From positions 1 through 64,000 of the forward strand of contig NZ_JAXHLU010000009.1 in NCBI RefSeq assembly GCF_034521915.1: a DNA stretch of 64,000 nt, given 5' to 3'. Below the pieces are notes generated by a model that was not told the DNA's origin, made no database searches, and saw only the letters and a list, made by a program, of their open reading frames with translations. Origin of the DNA: Fodinibius sp034521915. Lineage in GTDB: Bacteria > Bacteroidota > Rhodothermia > Balneolales > Balneolaceae. The translations under genes and the position numbers were made by a program. Positions within the stretch are counted from its first letter, which is position 1; each line of letters starts with the position of its first letter. This document shows, piece by piece, positions 26,627 to 35,522 of this stretch.

Positions 26627-27961
26627 ATGCATCATTTACACCGGGAAAAATTGTTCTCACTGCTTGATGACGAGGAATCTGCCATTGTATATATGAAAGG
26701 CGCTGAATTGATGTACCGCCATGATACGGACTATGAATTTCCTTTTCGTCAAGAGTCGAATTTCTGGTACCTAACCGGTGTAAATGAGCCGGATTTTCAT
26801 CTCATCCTTGATCTTAAAAATCAGGACTATCACCTGTTTACTCCAAACCGTGACGCCCAGTATGCAGTTTGGCACGGACGCGTAAAATCGAAGGATCAGC
26901 TTCAGGATGAGTATCAGCCCGATCATCTTCATTACGAGGGGAAGCTGCCTCAGGTCCTTAAAGAATTAGCTCCCAAAAAAATCTACTGTCTGGAAGAAGA
27001 ACAAGCCGAATTCATAGAAAAGTTTGAGCGAGACCTGCCCATCGACCTCGATACGCTTGAAGATGCCTTGACCCACTGCCGGGTATTTAAAACAGACTGG
27101 GAGCTCGACCAGATGCGGGAAGCGGCTCGCGTAAACAACATCGCCCATAAGGCGGTTCTGGAAGCATTGGAACCCAGCAAGTATGAGCACGAAATGAAGG
27201 CAGTGTTTGATTACCACCAGATTAAAAACGGTTTGATGCAGGACGCCTACAATGGCATTTTTGCAGCGGGAGAAAACAGCGCCATTCTTCACTATGTTGA
27301 AAATAACCGCGAGATAAAAGATGGCGACCTGTTTTTGATCGATGCCGGTTATGAGTGCAATGGCTATGCCTCGGATTTTACGCGCACCTACCCCGCAAAC
27401 GGAGCGTTTACGGATTCTCAGGCCGAAATTTATGAGACAGTCTTGGAAGCTCAAAAACAGGTTATTGATGCCGCCGAACCCGATGTAAAAATGGAAGATC
27501 TGCATATTTTGGCGGCGCGCGTGATGATGCAAGGGCTTAAGGATGCAGATATCGTAAAAGGATCGGTCGATGATCTTATGGAAGAAGATATTTTTGCTCT
27601 CTTCTTTCCCCATGGGCTCGGCCATTTTCTTGGGTTGGACACCCATGATGTGGGCGGATATCCGAAAGGGGTAGAACGCATTGAACGCCCTGGCATTAAG
27701 TATCTACGGATGCGACGTACGCTGCAGCAGAGTATGGTTCTAACCATAGAACCGGGTCTCTATTTTGTTCCTGCACTCTTAAAACCCGCCCTTGAAGATG
27801 ATAAGGCTTCAAAGTTCCTGAATGCTTCGAAGCTAAACGATATGATGGATTTTGGCGGCGTTCGCATTGAGGATAATATTATCGTAACTGAAGACGGTTG
27901 CGAAAATCTGACGACCGTTCCAAAAGAGCGTGATGAAATAGAAAAGGTTATGGCTGGATAA
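26627..27961 (+). CDS. pepP: Xaa-Pro aminopeptidase
   Basis: A 444-residue M24B metallopeptidase with an N-terminal aminopeptidase-P domain (FRQESNFWYLTGVNEPDF) and a pita-bread catalytic domain. Metal ligands are visible as DAGYECNGYASDFTRTYP (two Asp), the His in HGLGHFLGLDTHD, Glu in L-T-I-E-P-G-L-Y and Glu in V-R-I-E-D-N. It removes N-terminal residues preceding proline, in the cytosol. A 30-bp palindromic terminator follows. Confidence 0.94.
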   Translation: MHHLHREKLFSLLDDEESAIVYMKGAELMYRHDTDYEFPFRQESNFWYLTGVNEPDFHLILDLKNQDYHLFTPNRDAQYAVWHGRVKSKDQLQDEYQPDHLHYEGKLPQVLKELAPKKIYCLEEEQAEFIEKFERDLPIDLDTLEDALTHCRVFKTDWELDQMREAARVNNIAHKAVLEALEPSKYEHEMKAVFDYHQIKNGLMQDAYNGIFAAGENSAILHYVENNREIKDGDLFLIDAGYECNGYASDFTRTYPANGAFTDSQAEIYETVLEAQKQVIDAAEPDVKMEDLHILAARVMMQGLKDADIVKGSVDDLMEEDIFALFFPHGLGHFLGLDTHDVGGYPKGVERIERPGIKYLRMRRTLQQSMVLTIEPGLYFVPALLKPALEDDKASKFLNASKLNDMMDFGGVRIEDNIIVTEDGCENLTTVPKERDEIEKVMAG

Positions 27962-27969
27962 TTCGTTTA

Positions 27970-27999
27970 GATAGAGTCCACTTCGAAGTGGACTCTATC
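27970..27999 (+). terminator. 30-bp perfect palindrome after pepP
   Basis: Arms of 15 bases, GATAGAGTCCACTTC and its complement, with no unpaired loop in the DNA. It lies 9 bases past the pepP stop. A diverged relative (TAGAGCCCACTTCTGATGTGGCTC) occurs at about 29780-29803 after the split outer-membrane gene. Confidence 0.7.
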
Positions 28000-28114
28000 C
28001 ACACTCCATCCACAGGCTCAAAATAACAAACTTGAATTTCTGGGTTTTGCAAAGCTCTCATTGATGGAACTTACCTTGAAGTGATCTCCAACAATTTTAA
28101 CTAAACCCATAGAT

Positions 28115-28434
28115 ATGACTGTTCTATTCAGAAAAGAGAAGCAAGCCCTAAGTGCAGTTTCCAAGGAGTTTTCCTCTGTAATATGTACGGTATTTCTAGT
28201 AGTACTCTGGGGATTTGTATCACCGGCAGAAGCTCAAAATATGACGTTCGAGTCGGGATCAAATACGTCTTTTTCGCTAAAAATAAGTAGTATCACACCG
28301 GCAGCAGGGGTTTCATTAGCTCTTTCCAGTAAAAGTGAAGTTCGGATACTTGGGTTCGTTACTACCTATTCAAATTTATCTGATCACGATAATCAACTGT
28401 TTTTAGATTTTAGTTACCTCCGATATAAGCCGTG
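28115..28434 (+). pseudogene. Outer-membrane protein gene, 5' part (split by IS30)
   Basis: The first 106 codons of a small outer-membrane beta-barrel gene. A signal peptide ends at SPAEAQ (about residue 42), followed by alternating strands (FSLKISSITPAAGVSLALSS, NQLFLDFSYLRY). An IS30 element begins at about 28434 and brings a stop codon a few codons later. The other half lies at 29522-29759. Joining the two halves across the element keeps the frame and gives about 185 residues, typical of an OmpA/OmpW-size barrel. Expression of a functional protein is unlikely unless the element excises. Confidence 0.8.
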
Positions 28435-28435
28435 T

Positions 28436-29437
28436 TCAAGTGATTAATGCAACACAGCGGTGTTTTAGCGATTGTTGAATAGGATTAAGGTAATCAAATT
28501 TTCGAACTGGTCGAAAATTCAGGTATTGCTCGACGGTTTTAATGCGCTCTTGGGAGATCTTTCGCAGGTCTGTTCCCTTCGGGAAGAACCGCCTGAGTAC
28601 CCAAATCCGGTTTTCTACGGTTCCTTTATCCTGGGAAGTATACGGGCGGGTAAAGTAGGTATCAGCTTCCAAGTTCTCGGCAATATCCTGATGTCGGGCA
28701 AAGGCTTTGTCATTATCAAACGTCAGGGTTTTGACAAAAGAGGATGGAATCTGGCCCAGGCGTCCGGTGATCTGATTAGCGATTTCCTCAGCCTTTCGGC
28801 TGGTAACTTTCTGAAGAGCCGTCAGCAGGGTGGCCCGATCAGTTAGCACCAACAACGCCGACTTATGGGCTTTGCCCATCATTAGATCCACTTCAATGTC
28901 TCCCAGTCGGGAGCGCTCTTCTACAACTTCGGGTCGCTTGGTGATCGATACCCGGCCTTTAATTCGGCCTCTGCTGTCTTGTCGATTGCCGCGCCTGCGC
29001 TTATGGCGGCCATGTTTGAGGTGCTTGTAGAGTCCTTTGTCAGCCGGATCACCGGTTCGCTTGCCGGCCCAGATCCACTGGTAGAGGGTCTCATGGGAGA
29101 CCCCGTCGATGCCCATCACACTCCATCGGCCGCTGATAAGTTCTGGGGAAAGTTTTTCTTCGATCAACCACTGGCGGGCCTGAGCTTTGAGGACGTCGGT
29201 AAAGCGTCGGTGTTTAGGCTTGTCGGCGTGGCGCTGGTCGGTCAACTGCTGGGCGGCTTTCGGACAATAGGCCTTGTCCTCCGAGTTGCTGTTGGTTACA
29301 TTGCGGTTGAGCTCCCGACAGATCGTTGAGCGGTGTACGCCAATGGTTCGGGCAATCTCGCTTTGGTTATGACCTGCATCGAGCAGAGCTTTGATTTGAT
29401 AACGATTTTCTTCGCTGAGTTGGGTGTATTTTTGCAT
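28436..29437 (-). CDS. IS30-family transposase
   Basis: Starting at the ATG at 29437 gives 333 residues beginning MQKYTQLSEENRYQIKALLD; the open frame runs 24 codons further up into the palindrome, which is an unlikely start. The N-terminal helix-turn-helix is HNQSEIARTIGVHRSTICREL. The IS30 catalytic D-D-E is visible in GDIEVDLMMG, L-T-F-D-N-D-K and K-G-T-V-E-N-R-I-W. Length and motifs are complete, so the enzyme may be active. The stop codon lies within the left inverted repeat. Confidence 0.93.
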   Translation of the reverse strand: MQKYTQLSEENRYQIKALLDAGHNQSEIARTIGVHRSTICRELNRNVTNSNSEDKAYCPKAAQQLTDQRHADKPKHRRFTDVLKAQARQWLIEEKLSPELISGRWSVMGIDGVSHETLYQWIWAGKRTGDPADKGLYKHLKHGRHKRRRGNRQDSRGRIKGRVSITKRPEVVEERSRLGDIEVDLMMGKAHKSALLVLTDRATLLTALQKVTSRKAEEIANQITGRLGQIPSSFVKTLTFDNDKAFARHQDIAENLEADTYFTRPYTSQDKGTVENRIWVLRRFFPKGTDLRKISQERIKTVEQYLNFRPVRKFDYLNPIQQSLKHRCVALIT

Positions 29438-29465
29438 GACAACATGAATATAACCCGCTTGGCTG

Positions 29466-29495
29466 AAGACCTCAGGGAAATTTCCCTGAGGTCTT
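29466..29495. terminator. 30-bp perfect palindrome guarding the IS30 transposase
   Basis: Arms AAGACCTCAGGGAAA and its complement, 29 bases upstream of the transposase ATG and just inside the right inverted repeat. As RNA it would form a stable hairpin followed on either strand by T-rich sequence. It probably stops transcription entering from the host gene. Confidence 0.65.
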
Positions 29496-29521
29496 TCTTC
29501 ATGTTGCACTTATTACTTGAA

Positions 29522-29759
29522 CTCAGATAATGATTGGATCGCAAATGAGTCTTTCAACGCCTACTGGGGTATTGATTTGAATATGCTATTGGAAGACCCA
29601 AAGATTGGTCCCGGTGCACTTATCGGAACCAATTATTGGTTAAGTCCACGATTTGCAATTTTTGGGGAAGTTGGAGTGAACTTATTTGTGGAAAGCGATG
29701 GCGGGAATCCTACTTTGGGATTGCATAATTCAGGTGTGGGACTGAAGATTGCTTTTTAA
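29522..29759 (+). pseudogene. Outer-membrane protein gene, 3' part (split by IS30)
   Basis: The last 79 codons of the gene begun at 28115, in frame with it if the IS30 element is removed. Barrel-like strands (GALIGTNYWLSPRFAIFGEV, GLHNSGVGLKIAF) end on a terminal phenylalanine, the outer-membrane insertion signal. A weak hairpin (about 29780-29803) follows. It lacks its own signal peptide and start. Confidence 0.78.
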
Positions 29760-29827
29760 CCAATGGTTTGACATTCAGATAGAGCCCACTTCTGATGTGG
29801 CTCCCAATCATTAATTTTAGCTGTACT

Positions 29828-29910
29828 AAACCCGCAGGGTTTATTTTGATGAAAAGAAAAATTGGAAAATAGATCAGTCGTATTATACTACGAAAACCCT
29901 GTGGGTTTTT
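29828..29910. repeat. Two related small hairpins, AAACCC-N3-GGGTTT
   Basis: Hairpins AAACCC-GCA-GGGTTT (29828-29842) and AAAACCC-TGT-GGGTTTT (29893-29909) about 65 bases apart. The second ends 10 bases from the stop codon of the minus-strand Mur ligase gene and has a T run on the plus strand, so it can serve as a terminator between the two converging units. Confidence 0.6.
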
Positions 29911-29919
29911 GTAAGGCTA

Positions 29920-31593
29920 CTACTCATTAAAACTATCCGGAAGATCATTTTCATAAAGCACGACATCGCCCTTTTGGGCAAAATCCCGCATCGTTCGGTT
30001 CGCTTCATAAAGACTGTTCACGGACTTAACCTTTTGCATATCAAAATCCATTGAAGCGATTCCCTCTTTAATAGGTTCTGTTCGATTTTGTCCGACTAAA
30101 ATAACCATATCTAAATTAGCTTTCCCGATCTGCTCACCAAATTCCCGGTTCTTTTCCTCTTGCAGATCGCCCAATTCAATCATTCCGGGAGTAATGATAA
30201 TTTTACGTCCATTGTTAAATGCAGCCAGTGTTTCAACGGCATTCTTAGCACCTACCGGATTAGAGTTAAAGGCATCATCAATAACCGTTATGCCGTTTTG
30301 TGATTTCAGCTCCAGGCGGTGTTCAACGGGCTCCATCCGCGAAGCGGCCATTGCCATGGTAGTGAGCCGAAGCCCGAATGATCGTGCAACGCCCACAGCC
30401 AACAGCATATTCTGTACATTGTGTGATCCCAGCAGTTGCATGGTAAATGACCGCTCTTCATTATCGGTCACAACAGTAAACGTCATTCCTTCCGGCCCAT
30501 ATTGAATATCTTTTGCACAAATATCTCCTGATTTCAATCCAACATAGGTGACATCCAGATCATCGCGCAGCTCGGCCATGGCCGTAACACGTTCATCATC
30601 GGCATTAAGTACCGTCTTGCCGTTTGGCTTGGTCCGCTTTACGATAGTGGATTTTGTTCGGGCAATAGCGTCCTGCGAGCCAAATGTTTCGAGATGAGCA
30701 ACGCCAACATTCGTTACAACAGAAATATCCGGTTCGGCGATATCACAGAGCTCATCAATATTACCTTCGTAGCGGGCTCCCATCTCGAGCACAAGAATTT
30801 GGTGACGAGCTTCCAGGTCGTTATTAATGACTTTGCAAATACCCATGGGCGTATTATAACTGCCAGGCGTTGCACAAACAGAGTAACGTTCGCTCAAAAG
30901 ATCACGAATCATAAACTTGGTACTCGTTTTCCCGTAACTGCCGGTAATGGCAATAACCGTTAAATCAGGCATTCGGGAAAGCTTCTGCTTGGCCAACTTG
31001 ATAAAATGACGATGTACATATGCTTCTATGGGCTTAGTGATTATTGCAGCTGCAAAAATAAAAAATGGCAGCAGAGCATTTCCAAGCACCCATCCAAAAG
31101 CCAACAGGTACATATCGGCCGCATATAATGCCGAGCTTTTGATCGTCATTTCAGTAAAGGGTATGTATCCTACATAAGAGATATAGGTAACTGCCACTGG
31201 TATTAAAAGAGATAATATTGCGAAAGGAATCATAAGCCGAATCATCCGAGGAGTAAATACAAGCGGCTTTTTTGATTCTTCACCTCCGTAATAATTGAAG
31301 GGCCCGAACCAGGAAATCCCAAAAACAGCCAGAATAATAATGGCCGCGCTACCGGTAACCGCATTAGAAAGAAAAATAAGTAACACAAAAATGATGACGT
31401 TATATAACACGTGTTCTACGGTTATGACGCGCCGATTCCAGTGTTGAACAAGCCAGTGCCAAAACTCGTTGAGCTTATAGCCGTTCTGCTGAAAGATGTG
31501 TAAAAAATAACGTCCCCTGAGCAGAGTATGTCGTGCCATAACAAGCACAAAACCCAAGATCAGGATATCAATAAAATTTAAATACCAGTTCAA
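29920..31593 (-). CDS. MurF-like Mur ligase with N-terminal membrane domain
   Basis: A 557-residue protein. Residues 1 to about 190 hold five or six hydrophobic segments (such as FIDILILGFVLVMA, VLYNVIIFVLLIFLS, AAIIILAVFGIS, LMIPFAILSLLIPVAVTYI), which soluble MurF lacks. From about residue 207 comes a Mur ligase ATP-binding domain with A-I-T-G-S-Y-G-K-T-S-T, LEMGARYEGNI and VTNVGVAHLE, then VIDDAFNSNP and a C-terminal domain. These are MurF motifs, for adding D-Ala-D-Ala to UDP-MurNAc-tripeptide. The gene is far from any dcw cluster, so it may be a second, membrane-bound ligase with another role. Divergent from a sugar nucleotidyltransferase. Confidence 0.82.
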   Translation of the reverse strand: MNWYLNFIDILILGFVLVMARHTLLRGRYFLHIFQQNGYKLNEFWHWLVQHWNRRVITVEHVLYNVIIFVLLIFLSNAVTGSAAIIILAVFGISWFGPFNYYGGEESKKPLVFTPRMIRLMIPFAILSLLIPVAVTYISYVGYIPFTEMTIKSSALYAADMYLLAFGWVLGNALLPFFIFAAAIITKPIEAYVHRHFIKLAKQKLSRMPDLTVIAITGSYGKTSTKFMIRDLLSERYSVCATPGSYNTPMGICKVINNDLEARHQILVLEMGARYEGNIDELCDIAEPDISVVTNVGVAHLETFGSQDAIARTKSTIVKRTKPNGKTVLNADDERVTAMAELRDDLDVTYVGLKSGDICAKDIQYGPEGMTFTVVTDNEERSFTMQLLGSHNVQNMLLAVGVARSFGLRLTTMAMAASRMEPVEHRLELKSQNGITVIDDAFNSNPVGAKNAVETLAAFNNGRKIIITPGMIELGDLQEEKNREFGEQIGKANLDMVILVGQNRTEPIKEGIASMDFDMQKVKSVNSLYEANRTMRDFAQKGDVVLYENDLPDSFNE

Positions 31594-31713
31594 TATGCAG
31601 CAGTTTGATTAAAGAGATTGCAAATGATGAATGGTCGCTAAAGTTTGGAACATCCGTTATATTAACGCGCTAGATAAAATAGATAATCTTTCATCTAAAA
31701 TTTGTTCAAATAT

Positions 31714-32721
31714 ATGAAATTAATAATCCCAATGGCAGGTCGAGGCACGAGAGTTCGACCCCATTCACATACCGTTCCCAAACCATTGCTGCCCGTCGCC
31801 GGAAAGATGATTGTGGAACGCATAGTAGAGACGTTTGCGCGCACGCTTGATCGCAACATCGATGAAATTGTATTTATTCTTGGTCCTGATTTTGGTCAGG
31901 AGATTAAAGATGCTCTAAAAGCAATGAGCGACCGCCAGGATGCCAAAGCCACTTTTCGTGTTCAGGAATCGGCGGAAGGCACAGCCCATGCGGTGTATTG
32001 CGCCGAAGAGGATCTTGATGGCGAATGCATTATTGTTTTTGCTGATACCATTTTTGATATGGAAGGTTCTGTTTCGATTGAAGATGCCGACAGCGTTGTC
32101 TGGCTGAAAGAAGTGGAAGATCCCTCCCGTTTTGGTGTAGCCGTAGAGAAAGATGGGAAGATTACGGATTTCGTTGAAAAACCCGATGAACCAATCTCAA
32201 ATCTGGCAATAATCGGTGTCTATTACTTTAAAGATGGCACCGAACTCAAAAAAGAGATTGAATACCTGCTGGATAACGATATTCGCGGAAAGGGCAATGA
32301 ATTCCAGCTTACCGATGCCCTTGATCGCCTGCTAAAGGATGATAAAGTGTTTAAGAAAGCGACGGTTGATCAGTGGCTGGACTGCGGCACATTACCGGCC
32401 TGGAGAGAAACGTCCGGTATTATTACGGAGAAAGAGTACGAGGGAATTGACGAACACCGCTTTCCCGACACTAAAATTATTCCTCCCGTGTATATTGGGG
32501 ATGATGTGGAACTTGAAAACTGCATTATTGGACCCAAAGCCAGTATTGCCGAGGGTTCAAAACTCAAAAAGTGCACGGTTAAAAACAGCCTGATTCAAGA
32601 ACATGCACAGCTAGAAGACTGCAAAATTGAGAATTCAACCATCGGTCGACATGTGGAACTCAAAGATGTAGATCAGGAAGTGCACCTTGGCGATCACACA
32701 AAAATTGGGGTAGAGGTATAG
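31714..32721 (+). CDS. Sugar-phosphate nucleotidyltransferase with left-handed beta-helix tail
   Basis: Starting at ATG 31714 gives 335 residues beginning MKLIIPMAGRGTRVRPHSHT, the nucleotide-binding loop of the glucose-1-phosphate thymidylyl/uridylyl-transferase family; the frame opens four codons earlier with TTG but ATG is a better start. Residues 1 to about 230 are the transferase fold (KPLLPVAGK, VFADTIFD, FVEKPDEP). The C-terminal part has hexapeptide-like repeats (ENCIIGPKASIAEG, ENSTIGRHVEL), as in bifunctional GlmU-like or archaeal-type enzymes. Product is probably an activated hexose for cell-surface glycans; the exact sugar is unknown. Confidence 0.85.
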   Translation: MKLIIPMAGRGTRVRPHSHTVPKPLLPVAGKMIVERIVETFARTLDRNIDEIVFILGPDFGQEIKDALKAMSDRQDAKATFRVQESAEGTAHAVYCAEEDLDGECIIVFADTIFDMEGSVSIEDADSVVWLKEVEDPSRFGVAVEKDGKITDFVEKPDEPISNLAIIGVYYFKDGTELKKEIEYLLDNDIRGKGNEFQLTDALDRLLKDDKVFKKATVDQWLDCGTLPAWRETSGIITEKEYEGIDEHRFPDTKIIPPVYIGDDVELENCIIGPKASIAEGSKLKKCTVKNSLIQEHAQLEDCKIENSTIGRHVELKDVDQEVHLGDHTKIGVEV

Positions 32722-32732
32722 GCTATATCACG

Positions 32733-32756
32733 AGCGCGGGATTTAAATCCCGCGCT
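32733..32756 (+). terminator. 24-bp GC-rich perfect palindrome after the nucleotidyltransferase
   Basis: Arms AGCGCGGGATTT and complement, 11 bases past the stop codon. It is stable as RNA. A T run is weak, so it may also act as a stabilising 3' hairpin. Confidence 0.7.
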
Positions 32757-32813
32757 AATTTATGATCTTTGATCACAGCCTGGGGATTGAACTTCAGTCA
32801 ATCTTTTTGATAG

Positions 32814-32846
32814 AAATGCCCGGCACTTCGAAAGTGCCGGGCATTT
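32814..32846. terminator. 15-base-arm hairpin AAATGCCCGGCACTT
   Basis: Perfect arms 32814-32828 and 32832-32846 with a 3-base loop, the strongest hairpin of this intergenic region. It can terminate either converging transcript. The rest of the interval to 33044 shows no ORF or RNA gene. Confidence 0.72.
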
Positions 32847-33044
32847 ATCATCGATAAAAAGTTGTGAAGGAGTTGAACTTCTGAGCCCTCTGGTAACGGG
32901 AGTACGACTCCCTCTTAGCTTTAAAGTTGAACAAAACCCTTAAAAACTCCCGAGTCTTCGGATAATGGGAATAAACTATTTTTAAAAGCGTGTTTTAGCT
33001 AGCTTTTATTCTCATTACTCACATCTCATGACTCGATACTATTA

Positions 33045-33977
33045 CTAAATAAAATCTTCGAGCGGTCGATTCTGATCCGCATCTTTTAAGGTATCATGCA
33101 CCTCCTCATGGCTACCCTCCGGCTCCAGGTGGATCGTAACAATGACATCCCCCTTAACCGCATTTATAAGACGTTTTTCCAGTAGTGTTGACTCATCGTG
33201 CGCCTGTTCCAGATTTACGTTTTCCTTAAAGATGGCATGGAATTCAATCCAGGTTGTATTGCCGGTGGTACGGTGACGCAAGTTATGAACGTTAATCATA
33301 GATCCCGGCAGTTCTCTGGATAATTCTTCGCGGATAGCTTTATCTACTTCCGGATCACGGGAATCCATAAGTCCATCTACCGAATATTTGAGCAGTTTGA
33401 ACCCCTCGTACATTATATAAAAGGCCAGTGAAATAGCGACCAAAGAATCCAGGATAAGAAAATCTGTAAACTTAATAATGAGCAGCGTGGCCACCGCCCC
33501 GGCGCTGGTCCATACATCGGTAAGGGTGTGCTTGGCATTACTAACAACAATCATATTTTCTTCGCGCCGACCGACTTTTAGCAAATAACTGCCTAAGGCA
33601 AGATTCACAATCCCCGCACCGCCAATGAGGTAAACGCCGATCATCAACTCGCGCAAATTATATCCATACAGGTAGTTTTCGACAGATTGATAAATAATAG
33701 TAATTCCTGCAAGGGTGATAACAGCACCTTCAATTCCCACAGACAAGAACTCGACGCGTTCGTGTCCATAAAGATGTTTTTCATCCGCAGGTTTGGTGCT
33801 CAACAGTAATCCGTAATACACAAAAGCAACGGCAAGAACATGGATCACTGATTCTGCGGCATCGGACAATGCGGTATTCGAACCGGTGATACCAAAGCCT
33901 GTCACTTTAAGCGACAGGGAAAGAACCGATACCAGTAGGCTAATGCGTAAGGCTGTTTTTGCGGGTGATATTTTCAC
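33045..33977 (-). CDS. Cation diffusion facilitator (CDF) family transporter
   Basis: A 310-residue CDF metal transporter, exporting divalent ions such as Zn2+, Fe2+ or Mn2+ from the cytosol by proton exchange. Six hydrophobic segments occupy residues about 10-205. The transport-site motifs are S-D-A-A-E-S in the second segment and H-T-L-T-D in the fifth. A cytosolic C-terminal domain follows (IREELSRELPGSMINVHNLR, then VTIHLEPEGS) with His and Asp/Glu residues for regulatory metal. Metal specificity cannot be read from the sequence. Divergent from the tRNA nucleotidyltransferase gene. Confidence 0.92.
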   Translation of the reverse strand: MKISPAKTALRISLLVSVLSLSLKVTGFGITGSNTALSDAAESVIHVLAVAFVYYGLLLSTKPADEKHLYGHERVEFLSVGIEGAVITLAGITIIYQSVENYLYGYNLRELMIGVYLIGGAGIVNLALGSYLLKVGRREENMIVVSNAKHTLTDVWTSAGAVATLLIIKFTDFLILDSLVAISLAFYIMYEGFKLLKYSVDGLMDSRDPEVDKAIREELSRELPGSMINVHNLRHRTTGNTTWIEFHAIFKENVNLEQAHDESTLLEKRLINAVKGDVIVTIHLEPEGSHEEVHDTLKDADQNRPLEDFI

Positions 33978-34088
33978 TAACGATTTTAAAAAGTGTAGGT
34001 TAAAACGGAGCTAAAAGATTACGCAAAGAATACCTGAAAGCAAGTGTATTTGTTCTTATTTTTACGCTCGTTTTATGACAAGTAATTA

Positions 34089-35522
34089 ATGAAAGACAGC
34101 GAAGTGAAAGATATCCCTCCCAAGCATCAGAACGTATTTAAAGAAATATCAGAGGCCGGAAAAACGGTTGACCAAGAGGTATATGTCGTTGGAGGCTATG
34201 TGCGCGATTTCTATCTCAATCGTACCAAAGATGCCGATAAACTGGATATAGATTTTGTGACGGTGGGATCGGGTATTGACCTGGCTCAAGAAATTGCCGA
34301 TCGCCTGAATGCCGATAACCTTTCGGTATATAAGCAGTTTGGAACCGCGCACATCAGGCACGATGATATGGATCTGGAATTTGTGGGAGCACGCAAGGAA
34401 AGTTACCGAAGTGATTCCCGCAAGCCTATCGTAGAGGACGGTACGCTGGAGGACGATCAGCTGCGCCGCGATTTTACGATCAACGCGCTTTCCTGGTCGC
34501 TCAATGAGGAAAACTATGGGCAGCTTGTAGATCCCTTTGGCGGCATACAGGATCTAAAAAAGAAGCTTATTCGCACGCCGGTTGATCCACTCAAAACCTT
34601 TGAGGATGATCCCCTGCGGATGATGCGTGCTATCCGTTTTGCCACACAGCTACAGTTTGATATCGAAGAACAAACCTACCGCGGCATCGAAGAAATGGCC
34701 GAGCGCATCGAAATTATCTCCAAAGAGCGTATTATAGAGGAGCTAAACAAAATTGTGCTGGCCGAAAAGCCCTCTATTGGATTCAACCATCTATTTAAAA
34801 CGGGCCTGCTGGAACATTTCTTTCCCGAGATGGTAAAGCTGCACGGCGTTGAGGAGGTACGAGGTGTTCGTCATAAAGACAACTTCTGGCATACGCTCAA
34901 AGTACTCGACAATGTGGCTGAAATGGGTGGAGATTTGTGGCTTCGATGGGCGGCAATTATGCACGATATTGCTAAACCGGCTACTCAGAAATTTGTGGAG
35001 GGTACGGGCTGGACATTTCACGGTCACGATGCTCTGGGTGCCAAATGGGTTAAACCTATTTTTCGGCGATTGGGGCTGCCGCTCGATGAGCGGATGAGGT
35101 ACGTTCGCAAGTTGGTACGCCTGCATTTGCGTCCCATTGCTCTTGTTTCTGATGATGTAACCGACAGTGCCGTGCGTCGCCTTATTTACGAAGCCGGCGA
35201 CGATATTGACGATCTGATGACTCTTTGCCGTGCTGATATCACCAGTAAAAATGATTACAAAGTAAAGCAGTACAACCGCAACTTTGATTATGTAGAAAAG
35301 AAAATCGAAGAGGTTGAAAAGAAAGATCGTATTCGCAATTGGACGAATCCAATCAGCGGGGATGAAATTATGGAAGCCTTAGACTTAAAACCCGGTCCCG
35401 TTATCGGGGATATCAAAGATGCGATCAAAGAAGCTATTTTGGATGGCGAAATTCCAAACGAGCGCGATGCCGCTTATAATTATATGATTGAAATTAAAGA
35501 CCAGTTTTTAGAAGAGGAATAA
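34089..35522 (+). CDS. tRNA nucleotidyltransferase (CCA-adding/poly(A) polymerase family) with HD domain
   Basis: A 477-residue class II tRNA nucleotidyltransferase. The head domain has V-V-G-G-Y-V-R-D and the paired aspartates D-I-D-F, then the RRDFTINALSWSL motif and DPLRMMRAIRFATQL of the neck. A C-terminal HD phosphohydrolase-type domain is visible in HKDNFWHTLKVL and M-H-D-I-A-K-P. It repairs or adds the CCA end of tRNAs; the HD part may remove 2',3'-cyclic phosphates. Whether it is a true CCA enzyme or a poly(A) polymerase cannot be settled by eye. No other candidate is in the window. An IS481 element lies downstream. Confidence 0.9.
   Translation: MKDSEVKDIPPKHQNVFKEISEAGKTVDQEVYVVGGYVRDFYLNRTKDADKLDIDFVTVGSGIDLAQEIADRLNADNLSVYKQFGTAHIRHDDMDLEFVGARKESYRSDSRKPIVEDGTLEDDQLRRDFTINALSWSLNEENYGQLVDPFGGIQDLKKKLIRTPVDPLKTFEDDPLRMMRAIRFATQLQFDIEEQTYRGIEEMAERIEIISKERIIEELNKIVLAEKPSIGFNHLFKTGLLEHFFPEMVKLHGVEEVRGVRHKDNFWHTLKVLDNVAEMGGDLWLRWAAIMHDIAKPATQKFVEGTGWTFHGHDALGAKWVKPIFRRLGLPLDERMRYVRKLVRLHLRPIALVSDDVTDSAVRRLIYEAGDDIDDLMTLCRADITSKNDYKVKQYNRNFDYVEKKIEEVEKKDRIRNWTNPISGDEIMEALDLKPGPVIGDIKDAIKEAILDGEIPNERDAAYNYMIEIKDQFLEEE

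Larger units (their letters stand above)
28434..29522. mobile_element. IS30-family insertion sequence, ~1.09 kb
   Basis: Bounded by 21-bp imperfect inverted repeats, left GTTCAAGTGATTAATGCAACA (28434-28454) and right (29502-29522), matching at 18 of 21 positions. It carries one DDE transposase on the minus strand and a 30-bp palindrome between the transposase start and the right end. No target duplication can be called with confidence: the flanks GTG and CTC do not match. It splits an outer-membrane gene, in frame on both sides. Confidence 0.88.

Noticed and set aside
26966..27646. 226-residue open frame antisense to pepP
   Set aside because: The catalytic motifs belong to the sense strand; the antisense translation has no recognisable motif and a Phe/Cys-rich composition.
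28430..28436. Target-site duplication of the IS30 element
   Set aside because: Flanking bases left (GTG) and right (CTC) do not repeat directly; the shared GTTCAA/TTGAAC is inverted and belongs to the element ends.
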